From Achatina immaculata (lineage: Eukaryota > Mollusca > Gastropoda > Stylommatophora > Achatinidae), in NCBI GenBank assembly GCA_009760885.1, contig CM019703.1, positions 13,438,459 to 13,502,458 of the forward strand: a DNA stretch of 64,000 nt, read 5' to 3'. Below, one piece after another: positions 34,203 to 46,185 of the stretch. The position numbers were made by a program, and so were the translations under genes. The notes beneath the pieces were generated by a model. That model made no database searches, was not told the DNA's origin, and was given only the letters and a program-made list of their open reading frames with translations. Positions within the stretch are counted from its first letter, which is position 1; every line of letters begins with the position of its first letter.

Positions 34203-34692
34203 CAGAATACGCAAATCGGGTTGTTTTTTTTTCTGTTGACGTTTAGTATCATAGCGTCAAGTTTGACGAACTTGTTCATTTACTGTTGCCTAAGGCAAAG
34301 AACGGTCACTGAATATTTGTTCTTTGTGCTTGAGGTTTTAATTACAGGAGTAGAAGATGTTGAAAAGTTATGAATAAAACTCGCGGTTTTTTGAGACGCT
34401 CGCGTGGCACGAGTTATGATAATGGCCTGTCTTGTGTTATATCTCTCTGGAAGTGCGAGACAAGACATGAATATGATAAGGGAAGCTTCTGATGAGGGAA
34501 ATATGTATATTTGCTTGTAAACATTTTTCAAAACTTTTTTTTTAAAGAAAGAAATATATTGTTTTAATAATGTAAGAATTTAACAATTTAAAAAAAAAGT
34601 GAGACTAATTGAAAGTTTTATTATTTTTTTTTTCTCTAAGCACAAAGTGTACAAGAAATTTGTTTACTTTAATCTCTTGTGTAAATCTAGCG

Positions 34693-34750
<58 letters not shown>

Positions 34751-34840
34751 TAATACTGCACTAGCATCGAACTATAACTTGTGCTATACAGATTTCTTTT
34801 TCTATGCAAGTTTAAATAAAAGCATTCAATGGAACAGAAA
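34203..34840 (+). other. Probable 3' UTR of the glutamate receptor gene
   Basis: AATAAA signals occur at 34373-34378 (170 bases after the stop) and at 34815-34820. A (TA)n run lies between them at 34694-34748. Either signal could define the transcript end; no transcript evidence is available here. Confidence 0.5.
34694..34748. repeat. (TA)n microsatellite
   Basis: A (TA)n run of about 54 bases in the presumed 3' UTR. Confidence 0.97.
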
Positions 34841-34861
34841 TTGCCAGCAAAACATTCTACT

Positions 34862-35000
34862 CGGCCAAAGTTAGATAAAGTATGTGTGATATGTGTACAG
34901 GCCACCAGCCAAAGTTAGATAAAGTATGTGTGATGTGTGTACAAGCCACCAGCCAAAGTTAGAGAAAGTATGTGTGATGTGTGTACAAGCCACCAGCTCA
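34862..35000. repeat. 44-bp tandem repeat, three copies
   Basis: CCAAAGTTAGATAAAGTATG then TGTGATGTGTGTACAAGCC, three times, just past the second poly(A) signal of the receptor gene. Confidence 0.9.
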
Positions 35001-35790
35001 ATGTATAACAAGTTATTTTTGAAATCTTTGTAATGTATTACGATTTGTAACTTGATTACATTTACTTTACATTATTAAATGTTTGTGGAAAGACATGATT
35101 TTGTTTATTACGCTAAAAAAAGCTATTATATGATAATTTGTATACGGTGTTTATTCATCTCCACCATTAACATTTGTACTCAGTGTATGTATTTAACTTT
35201 CCCAACCTATAACATTTGACACTTGACCTAGGATACGCCCGATTCAGGCGTTCCACATTCCGCAGTAGAGCTCTTAGAGCACCGATAGGAACTTTTCTTC
35301 TTCATCTTCAAACTCATTAATCGATGTCCTGACGTAATTTTTTAAAACTTTTGCACATACTGTCGTTTTACATAGACTGTCTGTAATTTTGCGACATTAC
35401 TACAAAACTTAGAGCCCTCTAAAAACAAAATGGCTTGCAAAATCCTTCCTTTAAAAGAATTCATTCTTTCGTTTATGTTATTAAAAAGTGAACACATTCT
35501 GTGGAATCCTGTTGACTTACAACACGATGTGAGAAGTTTGCTTCATCTAGATTTTTTTTTTCGCATACCTTGTTCCTGTTTGTATAAGATTCTTAAAAGA
35601 AATTTTAATGCACGAAGTGATAACTTACTCTGGGTAGATAAGAACGTTGCCAATTTTCATAGCGCTGAGAACTGAAAATAACTGGCGAAAGATCGTGCCA
35701 CATTGAGGAAACTGGCGCTGCGTTCTTTGGAAGAAAAATAGGGGCAAATACTTAACTTGATGCGGAAATGCAAAAAGGCAGGACTTTGTA
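35001..35790. other. Intergenic, no assignable feature
   Basis: AT-rich, no repeat or coding signal recognised. Confidence 0.5.
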
Positions 35791-35794
35791 GTCT

Positions 35795-36080
35795 CATAAA
35801 CATAATTTATTGCTTTATTTTATGGTCTCATAAACATGATCTGTTGTTTTGGTCTCATAAACATGATTTGTTGTTTTATGTTGTGGTCTCATGAACATGA
35901 TTTGTTGCTTTATTTTGTAATGGAATAAAATGATTTGTTGTTTTATTTTGTAGCCTCATAAACATGATTTATTATTTCTTTATGTACTTTTATAAACATG
36001 ATTTACTGCTTCATTTTGTTGTCTTATAAATATAATTTATAGTTTCATTTCATGGTCTCATAAACATGATCTGTATTTCT
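35795..36080. repeat. ~38-bp degenerate tandem repeat
   Basis: About seven copies built on GTCTCATAAACATGATTTGT plus TGTTTTATTTTGT. Confidence 0.85.
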
Positions 36081-36785
36081 CGTGACCAGTTCTTTACTCA
36101 AATGTTGGTAAAGTGACAGAGTGCAGTGTTGTAGTAGACAAAGGACTTTGAGCATGAAAGAAAGAAAAATGACAAGAGAAAGACGGTGATTTTGATGTAC
36201 GGGCTCCAGCTGAACTCAAGCCGCCTGGCCACAAGAACACAGCACATTTATCGACTTGCCATCTCATATCTCGGAGAAAAAAATGTTTGATAATCAAGTC
36301 ATTAATACATGTGTGAAATTATGATGCCTAGAAACGAAGCCAGATCATGATGCAGAAATTCCGTCCGCTTAGATTTAATCTCTCGTGGGCACACAATTCT
36401 GAGACACAAACGTCAAATATTAGTAGAATTAGTCATATGGGAAATTACTCGGAAAAATAATAATGGCTTGCAATTATCACCGAAAACCTGGAATCTTTTG
36501 GCCTCGTAGCCGTCTTTTACGATGTTGAAAATCCTGTTCTGTGCCACTGAATACAGTAATAGGAACACGCGTTTTACAAATAAACCGCGTAACAAGAAAG
36601 ACCATGAATGGGTTGCAGCATAAAGAAACTTATTTGTTTGACAAATGATAAGAAAAGAAAAAGACCCAAAAAATGTTAAAAATTTTATGATACAGATCCT
36701 TCGTGGATTTCCCAGTATGTTCCCAGATTCCCTCCATCAGAGCGTCAAAATCATTATCATAGTCCTATTATAGTTACTAGTCGTT
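36081..36785. other. Intergenic, no assignable feature
   Basis: Short chance frames only. Confidence 0.5.
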
Positions 36786-36960
36786 CATTCATTTGCATGT
36801 CCCTTGCGGAACTTTGCCTCCCTAACAGCACTCCTGTAGGCCTCTCGGTTGTGAGCAAGATGCCCTGCTGCTGAAGCATCCATTTTGCAGATCATCAACG
36901 ATGTCTTGCAGCCATCTTCCCCTTGGTCTTCCTTTCGTTCTTTTTCCCATTATGTACCCA
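36785..36960 (-). mobile_element. LINE 3' end, family 2
   Basis: Complement of the family 2 end (GCATGTCCCTTGCGGAACTT, CTCTCGGTTGTGAGCAAGAT, GTCTTGCAGCCATCTTCCCC). Short terminal fragment. Confidence 0.8.
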
Positions 36961-37169
36961 TTCATAACTTTCTAAATAGGTACTAGTACAACTTCAAAAG
37001 ATGTCAACAGCCCGACTTTTACTTTATATAAGAATGGCTATGAAGAGAATGACGAAAGAAAGTTCTAAATGCATAGGGTACCATACCTAAACCACATTGG
37101 CTCCATGCGCTCAAGGGGAACGGATTCCTTCGATTAAAAGAAAAGTGCTCGCCGTACCTGCTGTCACGA

Positions 37170-37500
37170 GTCTGCCACTCCGCGCTACGTCACTGGTTCC
37201 TATAAAATGTTTTCAGTAAAACAGAGTTCAAGCTCCAGTTCATTATCTGGGAATTTCGCTTGCTTCTGGGCATGGCGTTTCCTCAAGCGTTTGGATTCGT
37301 CCCAGTGGTAGGTCGTGAGTCGTTATAAGCTCACAGATCACATACAAAGATGGCAAAATTATACAGTGAGAACTGTTATATAACAATTTGAGCCTTCAGT
37401 GTAGATTCTGTAAGGAATATTGACTCTTCCCGAGCCTTTCGGCACTGTAGTGACGCTTCCGGTTTTCCAACATGCTACGTATTGTCACTATAGTGACACT
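37170..37500 (+). promoter_or_regulatory. Possible promoter upstream of the 37.6 kb exon
   Basis: A CRE-like TACGTCA at 37189 and TATAAAA at 37201 lie about 400 bases before the candidate ATG. The 14-base palindrome GTCACTATAGTGAC sits at 37484-37497. These are motif observations only; no expression evidence. Confidence 0.2.
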
Positions 37501-37608
37501 TGGTTTGTTTCACTAAAAAAAACCGGTGTAACGTTTAGACTGTACATATTTCGCCAGCGTGTCTGGTGACACTTTTCAAAATGGTGAAAGAGTGCTTAGT
37601 TACGAGCG

Positions 37609-37846
37609 ATGCCGAGCGAGAAAAAGGAAGAGAAGCATCGAAAATTTTCAGTTTTTGATGATATAGATAGGGGTATGGACATGGCCTGTGACCAGACCAC
37701 TGCTCATGAATGTATCCCAAGTAGATCTAGACATATTAGACGACTGGAGAGAAGTAGTTATGAGGTTATTTCAGACATTAATTTAGCGAGAATGCAACAT
37801 AGAATCACAATACGAAATCGACAAATAGATCTAGACATCTCAGATG
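37609..37846 (+). CDS. Speculative first coding exon, unknown protein
   Basis: From ATG at 37609 the frame reads MPSEKKEEKHRKFSVFDDID, a charged stretch, then SRSRHIRRLERSSYEVISDI and NRQIDLDISD, and runs to a good donor ATG|GTAAGT at 37847. I do not recognise the protein. Codon use is unremarkable and no partner exon was identified downstream before the LINE at 38.4 kb. The end of the exon with its donor (TAGATCTAGAC...GATGGTAAG) is imperfectly duplicated 31 bp downstream. It could equally be a chance frame or a piece of an unknown transposon. Confidence 0.25.
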
Positions 37847-38159
37847 GTAAGTAGTGTAGATCTAGACCTAGCCGATGGTAAGCTGGGCACAATCATTGTC
37901 TCAAACATCACATTACTTCTCTTGTTTTCCTTAAAAAAAATCTGCATTTATGAAATATTCATACATTTAGATATATTTGGAAATATAATAAGTACATGGA
38001 AGTACATGGAAATGCTGTTTTTCCATTCCATTTTACAACTATACCCCCTATACAGATCAAAACCCTCGCTTTTACTCCAGTTCCAACCGAACGTCCGCGT
38101 TTTTTTTCCTGAGGCCCGGAAAGAGTTGAAAGATATTTTGTAAATGTTGAAGAAGATGA

Positions 38160-38360
38160 GATGGAGGCGTGTGGCTCAATTGTACAAAAAGATGGAAAAA
38201 GTGAGGAAAGTGGACAGAAACAAGAATGGCAGAAGGTAAGATGAACACGTATAAATGACAAATATACATCATGACAAATATACATCAATCCAATATTTCT
38301 GAAAAAAACCGCTTTTTTCAAGGCTCATATACAAAGAATATACAACAGATAAAACACGAA
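38160..38360. repeat. Foldback-family arm, left of the LINE
   Basis: GAGGCGTGTGGCTCAATTGT, GAGGAAAGTGGACAGAAACA, AATCCAATATTTCTG and TTTTTTCAAGGCTCATATAC match the foldback arm. An opposite-facing arm lies at 39655-39850. Confidence 0.75.
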
Positions 38361-38406
38361 AAATGGATGAAAAAAAGTTTTCTTTTAATGCAAATATTTC
38401 TTATTT

Positions 38407-39606
38407 TGCAAGGTCATTTTGAATAGACTCAAAGATATAGTGGATACTGCAATGAGAGAAGAACAAGCAGGATTTCAAAAAGGGAGAACCTGTCTCGACC
38501 AGATCTTTACTCTCAGAATAATACTTGAAGAACATATTGAAAAGCAGAAACCATTAATACTGAACTTCATAGATTTTAAAAAGGCATTTGATAGCATACA
38601 CAGAGATTCATTATGGAGAATTTTATGTCTATATGGAATACCATCTAAAATTGTCAACATCATTAAGGACTTATACAATGGATATGGTTGTGCAGTCAAG
38701 ACAGAAGAAGGGATGAGTGAATGGTTCCAGATTGAAACAGGCATGAAACAAGGATGTATACTGTCTCCTTTACTTTTTGGGATTACAATAGACTTCATAA
38801 TGAAAAAATGCTGCACAGGTAACACAGGTATTGACTGGGTACATGGGACCCAACTAGAAGATCTTGATTTTGCTGATGACATAACTCTTATCAGTAATAA
38901 TGTGAATTCCATGCAAGAAAAAACAGATATCCTATCTTCTCTGGCTAGCAAAATAGGACTTGAAATTAACAAGGACAAAACAAAAATAATGAAAATTCCT
39001 CTCAATCAAAATGGAAAAATACACATAGAAGGGACAGATATTGAAGAAGTCAATCAATTTGCATACCTTGGCAGCTACATAGACCAGGATGGTGACACTA
39101 GAAAGGAAGTTAGGATCAGAATTGCAAAAGCAGCATCAATCTTCAAGAATCTTGAGAACATATGGAATTCAAAAGTTATAAGCACAAAAACCAAGTTAAG
39201 ACTATTCAATTCAAATGTAATATCCACCCTCATTTATGCATGCGAAAGCTGGAAAACAACTAAAGAAATAGAAAAGAAATTAGACTCTTTTGAAAACAAA
39301 TGCCTAAGGAAAATACTCGGCATCAAGTGGAATGAATTCAAGAACAATGCAGAGATAAGACAGTTGACTGAACAACAACCAGTCTCATGGGTGATCAGGA
39401 AAAAGAGATGGACATATGTTGGTCACTTGATGAGAAGAAATGATCAGAGAATCCCAAAACAAGATATCAAGTGGAACACAACAGGCCAAAGAAAAAGAGG
39501 CAGACCACGTGAAACTGTGAAGAGGACATTGTTAAGAGAGGCCAAATTAAAACGTATAAAATCCTTTGATGAGATTGAAAGACTTGCCGAGGACAGGAAA
39601 AATAAG
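38407..39606 (+). CDS. RTE-like LINE reverse transcriptase, 5' truncated, frame intact
   Basis: An uninterrupted frame of about 400 codons encodes the reverse transcriptase and C-terminal region of a non-LTR retrotransposon. Counting from 38419: EEQAGFQKGRTCLDQ at 14-28, FIDFKKAFDS (first catalytic Asp) at 50-59, GMKQGCILSPLLF at 108-120, DLDFADD (catalytic Asp pair) at 148-154, FAYLGSYIDQDGDT near 213-226, YACESWKT near 274, RRWTYVGHLMRR-like block near 333, and KRGRPRETVKRTL near 374. The order and wording match RTE-like LINEs. The apurinic endonuclease domain is missing and the frame begins abruptly at KVILNRLKD, so this is a 5'-truncated copy that cannot move alone. After about codon 395 the frame runs into the foldback arm and is no longer LINE. 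It lies between two inverted foldback arms, so it may have inserted into such an element. Confidence 0.9.
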
Positions 39607-39654
39607 ATATATAAGATAAGATTTCTTACAAGGAGGATTACGAAAAAAGCTAAT

Positions 39655-39850
39655 CTGGTGTTGTTTTTGTATGTTACCCTTGAAAAGGACTTTTGCCGAA
39701 ATACTGGATTGTTGTATATTCTTCAGCCATACGTCCTCATCTTATTTTCTGTCATTCTTGTTTCTGCCAACTTTCCTCATTCTTTCTGTCCGTCTGTAAA
39801 ACAGAACCAGACACCTCCATCTGCATCACTACCAGAAGCAGTTTTACCGC
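39655..39850. repeat. Foldback-family arm, right of the LINE (inverted)
   Basis: Complement of the arm at 38160-38360: CCCTTGAAAAGGACTTTTGC, CGAAATACTGGATTG, TTTCTGCCAACTTTCCTC, GTAAAACAGAACCAGACACC. Confidence 0.75.
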
Positions 39851-40552
39851 AGTTACCATTTTCTCTTCAATAAAATGTTGATATCTTTATTCCTTTCGAA
39901 GTATTTTATATTTTTATCTTTTTTGTTTTAGAGTGTACAGCGTGTGTTTTAGATTTTGCTTCTACTTTGGTACACTTAATAATCACTGCAGAAAATTTGT
40001 TTATGAATGTCAAGGTCGGTTACGCACTCATGACCTAGAAACTGGTACGCCTTCAATAGCGTTGACCTAATTTTATTTGCAGACATTTGAGTACAAACAT
40101 TAAAGTAAGCTGTATTAACAAAGTTAGGCTAAAATCTGCACAAGCATAGTTACCGCTTTGAAATGTTTCATTCCTCAGGGGTTCTCAAGCAGTGTGGAAT
40201 TTCCCATCGGCCGGGTAATTTTAGAATTTCAGAGGAAGGGGCAAAATGGGATCACAGATAGATATTCTCGGGTTATTGGAATATTGATCTTTCTACATTG
40301 TAGATTAATGTCCCAACAGTTTGAGTCTATCAAACTGTGATCCAAATTCCCTCACCCCCCCCCCCCCATGAAACCTTAAAAATCTACGAGTTGAGGACCA
40401 CTGTCATGAGGCAAATTCAGTATATTATTGTCCGAGAGTATAGTTACCATTGTTGTTCATAGCAACATTATAAGCATTTAGTTATCATCGTGGCATTTCT
40501 TCGAGTCCCTGCGCTGGGGGTTAGTTTTGACTCAGAGCAGAGATGTAACTTG

Positions 40553-41385
40553 TTTTAAAGGTATGAACAACAGAGAAGGCAAACATGGCCAGCTACTACA
40601 TCAAAGGTATGAACAACAGAGAAGGCAAACATGGCCAGCTACTACATCAAAGGTATGAACAACAGAGAAGGCAAACATGGCCAGCTACTACATCAAAGGT
40701 ATGAACAACAGAGAAGGCAAACATGGCCAGCTACTACATCAAAGGTATGAACAACAGAGAAGGCAAACATGGCCAGCTACTACATCAAAGGTATGAACAA
40801 CAGAGAAGGCAAACATGGCCAGCTACTACATCAAAGGTATGAACAACAGAGAAGGCAAACATGGCCAGCTACTACATCAAAGGTATGAACAACAGAGAAG
40901 GCAAACATGGCCAGCTACTACATCAAAGGTATGAACAACAGAGAAGGCAAACATGGCCAGCTACTACATCAAAGGTATGAACAACAGAGAAGGCAAACAT
41001 GGCCAACTACTACATCAAAGGTATGAACAACAGAGAAGCCAAACATGGCCAGCTACTACATCAAAGGTATGAACAACAGAGAAGGCAAACATGGCCAGCT
41101 ACTACATCAAAGGTATGAACAACAGAGAAGGCAAACATGGCCAACTACTACATCAAAGGTATGAACAACAGAGAAGCCAAACATGGCCAACTACTACACC
41201 AAAGGTATGAACAACAGAGAAGCCAAACATGGCCAACTACTACATCAAAGGTATGAACAACAGAGAAGCCAAACATGGCCAACTACTACATCAAAGGTAT
41301 GAACAGCAGAGAAGCCAAACATGGCCAGCTACTACATCAAAGGTATGAACAACAGAGAAGGCAAACATGGCCAGCTACTACATCA
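40553..41385. repeat. 46-bp satellite, array 1
   Basis: About 18 copies of a unit containing GGTATGAACAACAGAGAAGG, CAAACATGGCCAGCTACTAC and ATCAAA. Variants GAAGCC and CCAACT cluster in the last third. Confidence 0.97.
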
Positions 41386-41387
41386 AA

Positions 41388-43330
41388 GAAATGATCAGAG
41401 AATCCAAAACAGATATCAAGTGGAAACACAACAGGCCAAAGAAAAAGAGGCAGACCACGTGAAAACTGTGAAGAGGACATTGTTAAGAGAGGCCAAATAA
41501 AACGTATAAAATCCTTTGATGAGATTGAAAGACTTGCCGAGGACAGGAAAAAATAAGATATATAAGATAAGATTTCTTACAAGGAGGATTACGAAAAAAG
41601 CTAATCTGGTGTTGTTTTTGTATGTTACCCTTGAAAAGGACTTTTGCCGAAATACTGGATTGTTGTATATTCTTCAGCCATACGTCCTCATCTTATTTCT
41701 GTCATTCTTGTTTCTGCCAACTTTCCTCATTCTTTCTGCGTCTGTAAAACAGAACCAGACACCTCCATCTGCATCACTACCAGAAGCAGTTTTACCGCAG
41801 TTACCATTTTCTCTTCAATAAAATGTTGATATCTTTATTCCATTTCGAAGTATTTATATTTTTATCTTTTTGTTTTAGAGTGTACAGCGTGTGTTTTAGA
41901 TTTTGCTTCTACTTTGGTACACTTAATAATCACTGCAGAAAATTTGTTTATGAATGTCAGGTCGGTTACGCACTCATGACCTAGAAACTGGTACGCCTTC
42001 AATAGCGTTGACCTAATTTTATTTGCAGACATTTGAGTACAAACATTAAAGTAAGCTGTATTAACAAAGTTAGGCTAAAATCTGCACAAGCATAGTTACC
42101 GCTTTGAAATGTTTCATTCCTCAGGGGTTCTCAAGCAGTGTGGAATTTCCCATCGGCCGGGTAATTTTAGAATTTCAGAGGAAGGGGCAAAATGGGATCA
42201 CAGATAGATATTCTCGGGTTATTGGAATATTGATCTTTCTACATTGTAGATTAATGTCCCAACAGTTTGAGTCTATCAAACTGTGATCCAAATTCCCTCA
42301 CCCCCCCCCCCCCATGAAACCTTAAAAATCTACGAGTTGAGGACCACTGTCATGAGGCAAATTCAGTATTATTGTCCGAGAGTATAGTTACCATTGTTGT
42401 TCATAGCAACATTATAAGCATTTAGTTATCATCGTGGCATTTCTTCGAGTCCCTGCGCTGGGGGTTAGTTTTGACTCAGAGCAGAGATGTAACTTGTTTT
42501 AAAGGTATGAACAACAGAGAAGGCAAACATGGCCAGCTACTACATCAAAGGTATGAACAACAGAGAAGGCAAACATGGCCAGCTACTACATCAAAGGTAT
42601 GAACAACAGAGAAGGCAAACATGGCCAGCTACTACATCAAAGGTATGAACAACAGAGAAGGCAAACATGGCCAGCTACTACATCAAAGGTATGAACAACA
42701 GAGAAGGCAAACATGGCCAGCTACTACATCAAAGGTATGAACAACAGAGAAGGCAAACATGGCCAGCTACTACATCAAAGGTATGAACAACAGAGAAGGC
42801 AAACATGGCCAGCTACTACATCAAAGGTATGAACAACAGAGAAGGCAAACATGGCCAGTACTACATCAAAGGTATGAACAACAGAGAAGCCAAACATGGC
42901 CAGCTACTACATCAAAGGTATGAACAACAGAGAAGGCAAACATGGCCACTACTACATCAAAGGTATGAACAACAGAGAGGCAAACATGGCCAGCTACTAC
43001 ATCAAAGGTATGAACAACAGAGAAGGCAAACATGGCCAGCTACTACATCAAAGGTATGAACAACAGAGAAGCCAAACATGGCCAACTACTACATCAAAGG
43101 TATGAACAACAGAGAAGCCAAACATGGCCAACTACTACACCAAAGGTATGAACAACAGAGAAGCCAAACATGGCCAACTACTACATCAAAGGTATGAACA
43201 ACAGAGAAGCCAAACATGGCCAGCTACTACATCAAAGGTATGAACAGCAGAGAAGCCAAACATGGCCAGTACTACATCAAAGGTATGAACAACAGAGAAG
43301 CCAAACATGGCCAGCTACTACATCAAAGTA
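41388..43330. repeat. Tandem duplication, unit B (~1.94 kb)
   Basis: Starts inside the LINE at GAAATGATCAGAGAATCC and follows unit A base for base except for scattered one- or two-base indels, mostly in homopolymers. The LINE frame is destroyed here by these indels. Confidence 0.9.
42498..43330. repeat. 46-bp satellite, array 2
   Basis: Same unit and same variant order as array 1 (GAAGCC/CCAACT copies late), with extra single-base deletions (CCAGTACTAC, GAGAGGCAAAC). Confidence 0.97.
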
Positions 43331-43739
43331 TGAAGAAGAAGATTGTGTTAAAGCAGTACTTAATGACATTATATACTTTCATACCATAATAATGGTAACT
43401 TAATTTTGTGCCGGGGTTGGGGTCAGTGTAATGGCCACTACATCTGATAACAGTGCTCTTGGGTCAGAGAGAAGAAAGTTGTGCGTGCCTTTATCACTGC
43501 GGAACGAGCGCTTTTTCCTGGTTGTAACAGATGTAGTATGAGACAAGAGCAAGGGCTTAGTGGAGAGCATTCAACAGTTCGTAGTTCATAATCTCCTTTC
43601 TACTGCAGTTATGCGGGGCAAGGAAAGCTGTTACTTTTGATATTAATCGTGTCCGCTCATTTCAGAGTCTTTTCTTCATCATTTTACTTTACGTTTCTCT
43701 GACTCTGTCTGCCTGTCTGTCTGTCTGTCTGTCTGTCTC

Positions 43740-43776
<37 letters not shown>

Positions 43777-44009
43777 TGACATAGTTACTTTCTGTGCTGA
43801 GTGCATGGATAAGAGATAAACGTAAATGTTTTATTTTATTTTATGTCTCTCAGCTTTCCAATGTTAGTTATGTTGGTTATATGAGCAGCATATTTGTAGA
43901 ATGTCTGGAACAGAGTGAAAGTTGTATGATAAAGGGGAGAATGTCAGATGGGTCTGCGTGCACAATTCTTAACCCTTTGGAAATAAAGATCAGTCAATCA
44001 ATAAATCAG

Positions 44010-44058
<49 letters not shown>

Positions 44059-44528
44059 GATTTAGGGGGTTTCAACATCGTGATAACAAAAAAGGTGGGT
44101 TTTTCCGCTTCTTTTCCTTTAATATATACTTCTTTATTGGCCACTTCACGCAAGTTGATCTTCACCTTGACCTACTGACTGGTCTCCTGTAATCCTCTCC
44201 TAGACACGTCTTCTCGCAGGAGAGATGTCCTCAGCAACAGCGGACCTCGTTTTCATTCGATGACATGGTCATTATCGGGCGGGACGATGGTGTGATATCT
44301 CAGCATTCTTATGACACGCTTTTTTCTTGATTTCATCATTAAGGTTTCTTTATAACTGTTATCTTTGAATATGTCACAAAACTGGAGCTGTCTCTTCTTT
44401 TTTTCTATTTAGAAGAATAAAATCTCAGATAACAAAATGTTTAAACAACTGAAAACTGAAGTAGAAATAGCTTAATTATTTAAAGACCAAGCAGATTTAG
44501 CGTTTCGATTTGTACCTTAATCTTACAA

Positions 44529-44530
<2 letters not shown>
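43331..44530. other. Intergenic with microsatellites
   Basis: (CTGT)n, (TA)n and (TG)n at 43705-43775 and (CT)n at 44013-44054. Nothing coding recognised. Confidence 0.6.
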
Positions 44531-44534
<4 letters not shown>

Positions 44535-44577
<43 letters not shown>

Positions 44578-44895
44578 TTTTCCCAACCATTATGCCTCAT
44601 TGCTGCAGATAAAATTCGCCTCCCTTTCTCTTTATTCCTAATCTTCTCTCTCTCCAGTTGGTGACACCAATTTCTTTTATATCCTCTTCTATGTTGTCTT
44701 TTCATCTCTGTCTTGGTCTACCCCATGGTCTTGTGTCCCTCATCTCTTGAGCATACATAATTTTCGTTTGTCTGTTCTCTTCCATTCTTTCTACATGCCC
44801 CAGCCAGCGTAGTCTGTTCAGTTTCAAGACATTTATAATTCGTTCGGATTAAAATGAGCTGATCACTTCAGTGTTCTTTCTAGCTCTCCATTCTC
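44535..44895 (-). mobile_element. LINE 3' end, family 5, with (TAA)n tail
   Basis: Minus strand: INVLKLNRLRWLGHVERMEE, RPWGRPRQR, KDNIEEDIKEIGVTNWRERR, ending VGKTE, stop, then (TAA)n (seen as ATT at 44535-44574). The GHVERM/GRPRQRW blocks are typical of LINE C-termini; one in-frame stop breaks the basic block. Confidence 0.8.
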
Positions 44896-45424
44896 TACTG
44901 TTGGTATCCTTCGGAGCCTACAAAAGTATATACATATATATACTATATATGCCACAAAAGGATACAGGACCAAAAAAAGTGGGAAAAGAAGATAAAATAC
45001 AAATTCGCATGAACGATGTACTACAAACAAGAATGAAAAAAAATAGTAAAAAAATAGTAGAAAGAAATGAGAGCACATAGTTCTGACTTGCAAGTCGGTA
45101 TTTAAACATTCACAACGCTCCACCACACGCACCCTCAGACGCAGCTTCTTGCAAGACGCAGCTAAACTTTCCTCATTTTTTTCTACGTTTTTTTTCCATT
45201 CTTATTTGTAGTATATCGCTCATATGAAATTTTATCTTCTTTCCCTATATATTTTTTTTGTCCTGCATGTTTTTGCATGATTAAGGTGTGCACGGAAAAC
45301 TTCAGAAAGGTATGCCTTCTAACTAATAAAGCAGTTCCTACTTTGTTTTGTGAATATATGTATTTTTAACGTTGTGTTATCACGGCATTACTGCAGTGGT
45401 TTTGTGTATAATTATATATTGAGT

Positions 45425-45464
<40 letters not shown>

Positions 45465-46185
45465 TATTATATCCATAACTATTCACGTGAATCTCAAGAT
45501 TTTTGATAATTTACTATTCTAACATATGTAACCTAAATCATTTTATGACTTGTACAGTGAAACAGACTTTGTTTCTTACTGACAAAATATAAACAAAGCA
45601 GGTGTAACAACGCTTTGGAAATAATTTAAAACTTGATGCAGTTATCTTGGTTGACGTAATTCTATATATATATATATATATATATAATAGAATGTGTTTT
45701 CTCGAAAAGGAAAACAAAATAATTACTTATAATTTTGACTTTTTACTTCATTGAAATATTTAAAATGAAACTTCAGAATAAACGAAGATTAGTTCCGAAA
45801 AAACTGAAGAAGCGGACATACAGGCCCGTCGGGCGTTATGTCCTGTGAGATATACAGAGACATACGTTTTTGTTTTAAAGGAACATTGCTTGAATATACA
45901 AGAGCGCACCATATCTATAATCTCACCTTATAAAAGTCTGTAAACTATGTTTGTATAAACAGCGGTTTCTGATAAGAAGCTTGCTTAGAATTATGCCTTT
46001 CATAAATATAAATAGGCATATCCTGGTTATGTTTGATGCCTCCAGCATGTGTGTAAGATTAAAGAGTTTATACTGTAGCATATCTCATGGGAACTCCTGT
46101 CTTACAGGATTTTAAATTGTTGAAGAGCCAGTCATAACTAAAACACACACACACTGACACACACACACTCACGCAAACATTAGAG
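44896..46185. other. AT-rich intergenic with (TA)n runs
   Basis: (TA)n at about 45428-45462 and 45662-45687. No gene recognised. Confidence 0.6.

Larger units (their letters stand above)
39433..41387. repeat. Tandem duplication, unit A (~1.95 kb)
   Basis: Unit A covers the LINE 3' end, the foldback arm, ~700 bases of unique sequence with a poly-C run at 40358-40369, and a 46-bp satellite. The same order reappears at 41388-43330. See the finding on single-base indels. Confidence 0.9.

Noticed and set aside
38475..39005. 176-codon minus-strand frame
   Set aside because: Antisense shadow of the LINE reverse transcriptase.
39606..39873. C-terminal 90 codons of the 484-codon LINE frame
   Set aside because: Read-through into a foldback-family arm, not part of the LINE protein.
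40553..43330. CRISPR-like 46-bp array
   Set aside because: Head-to-tail satellite without spacers; no cas genes.
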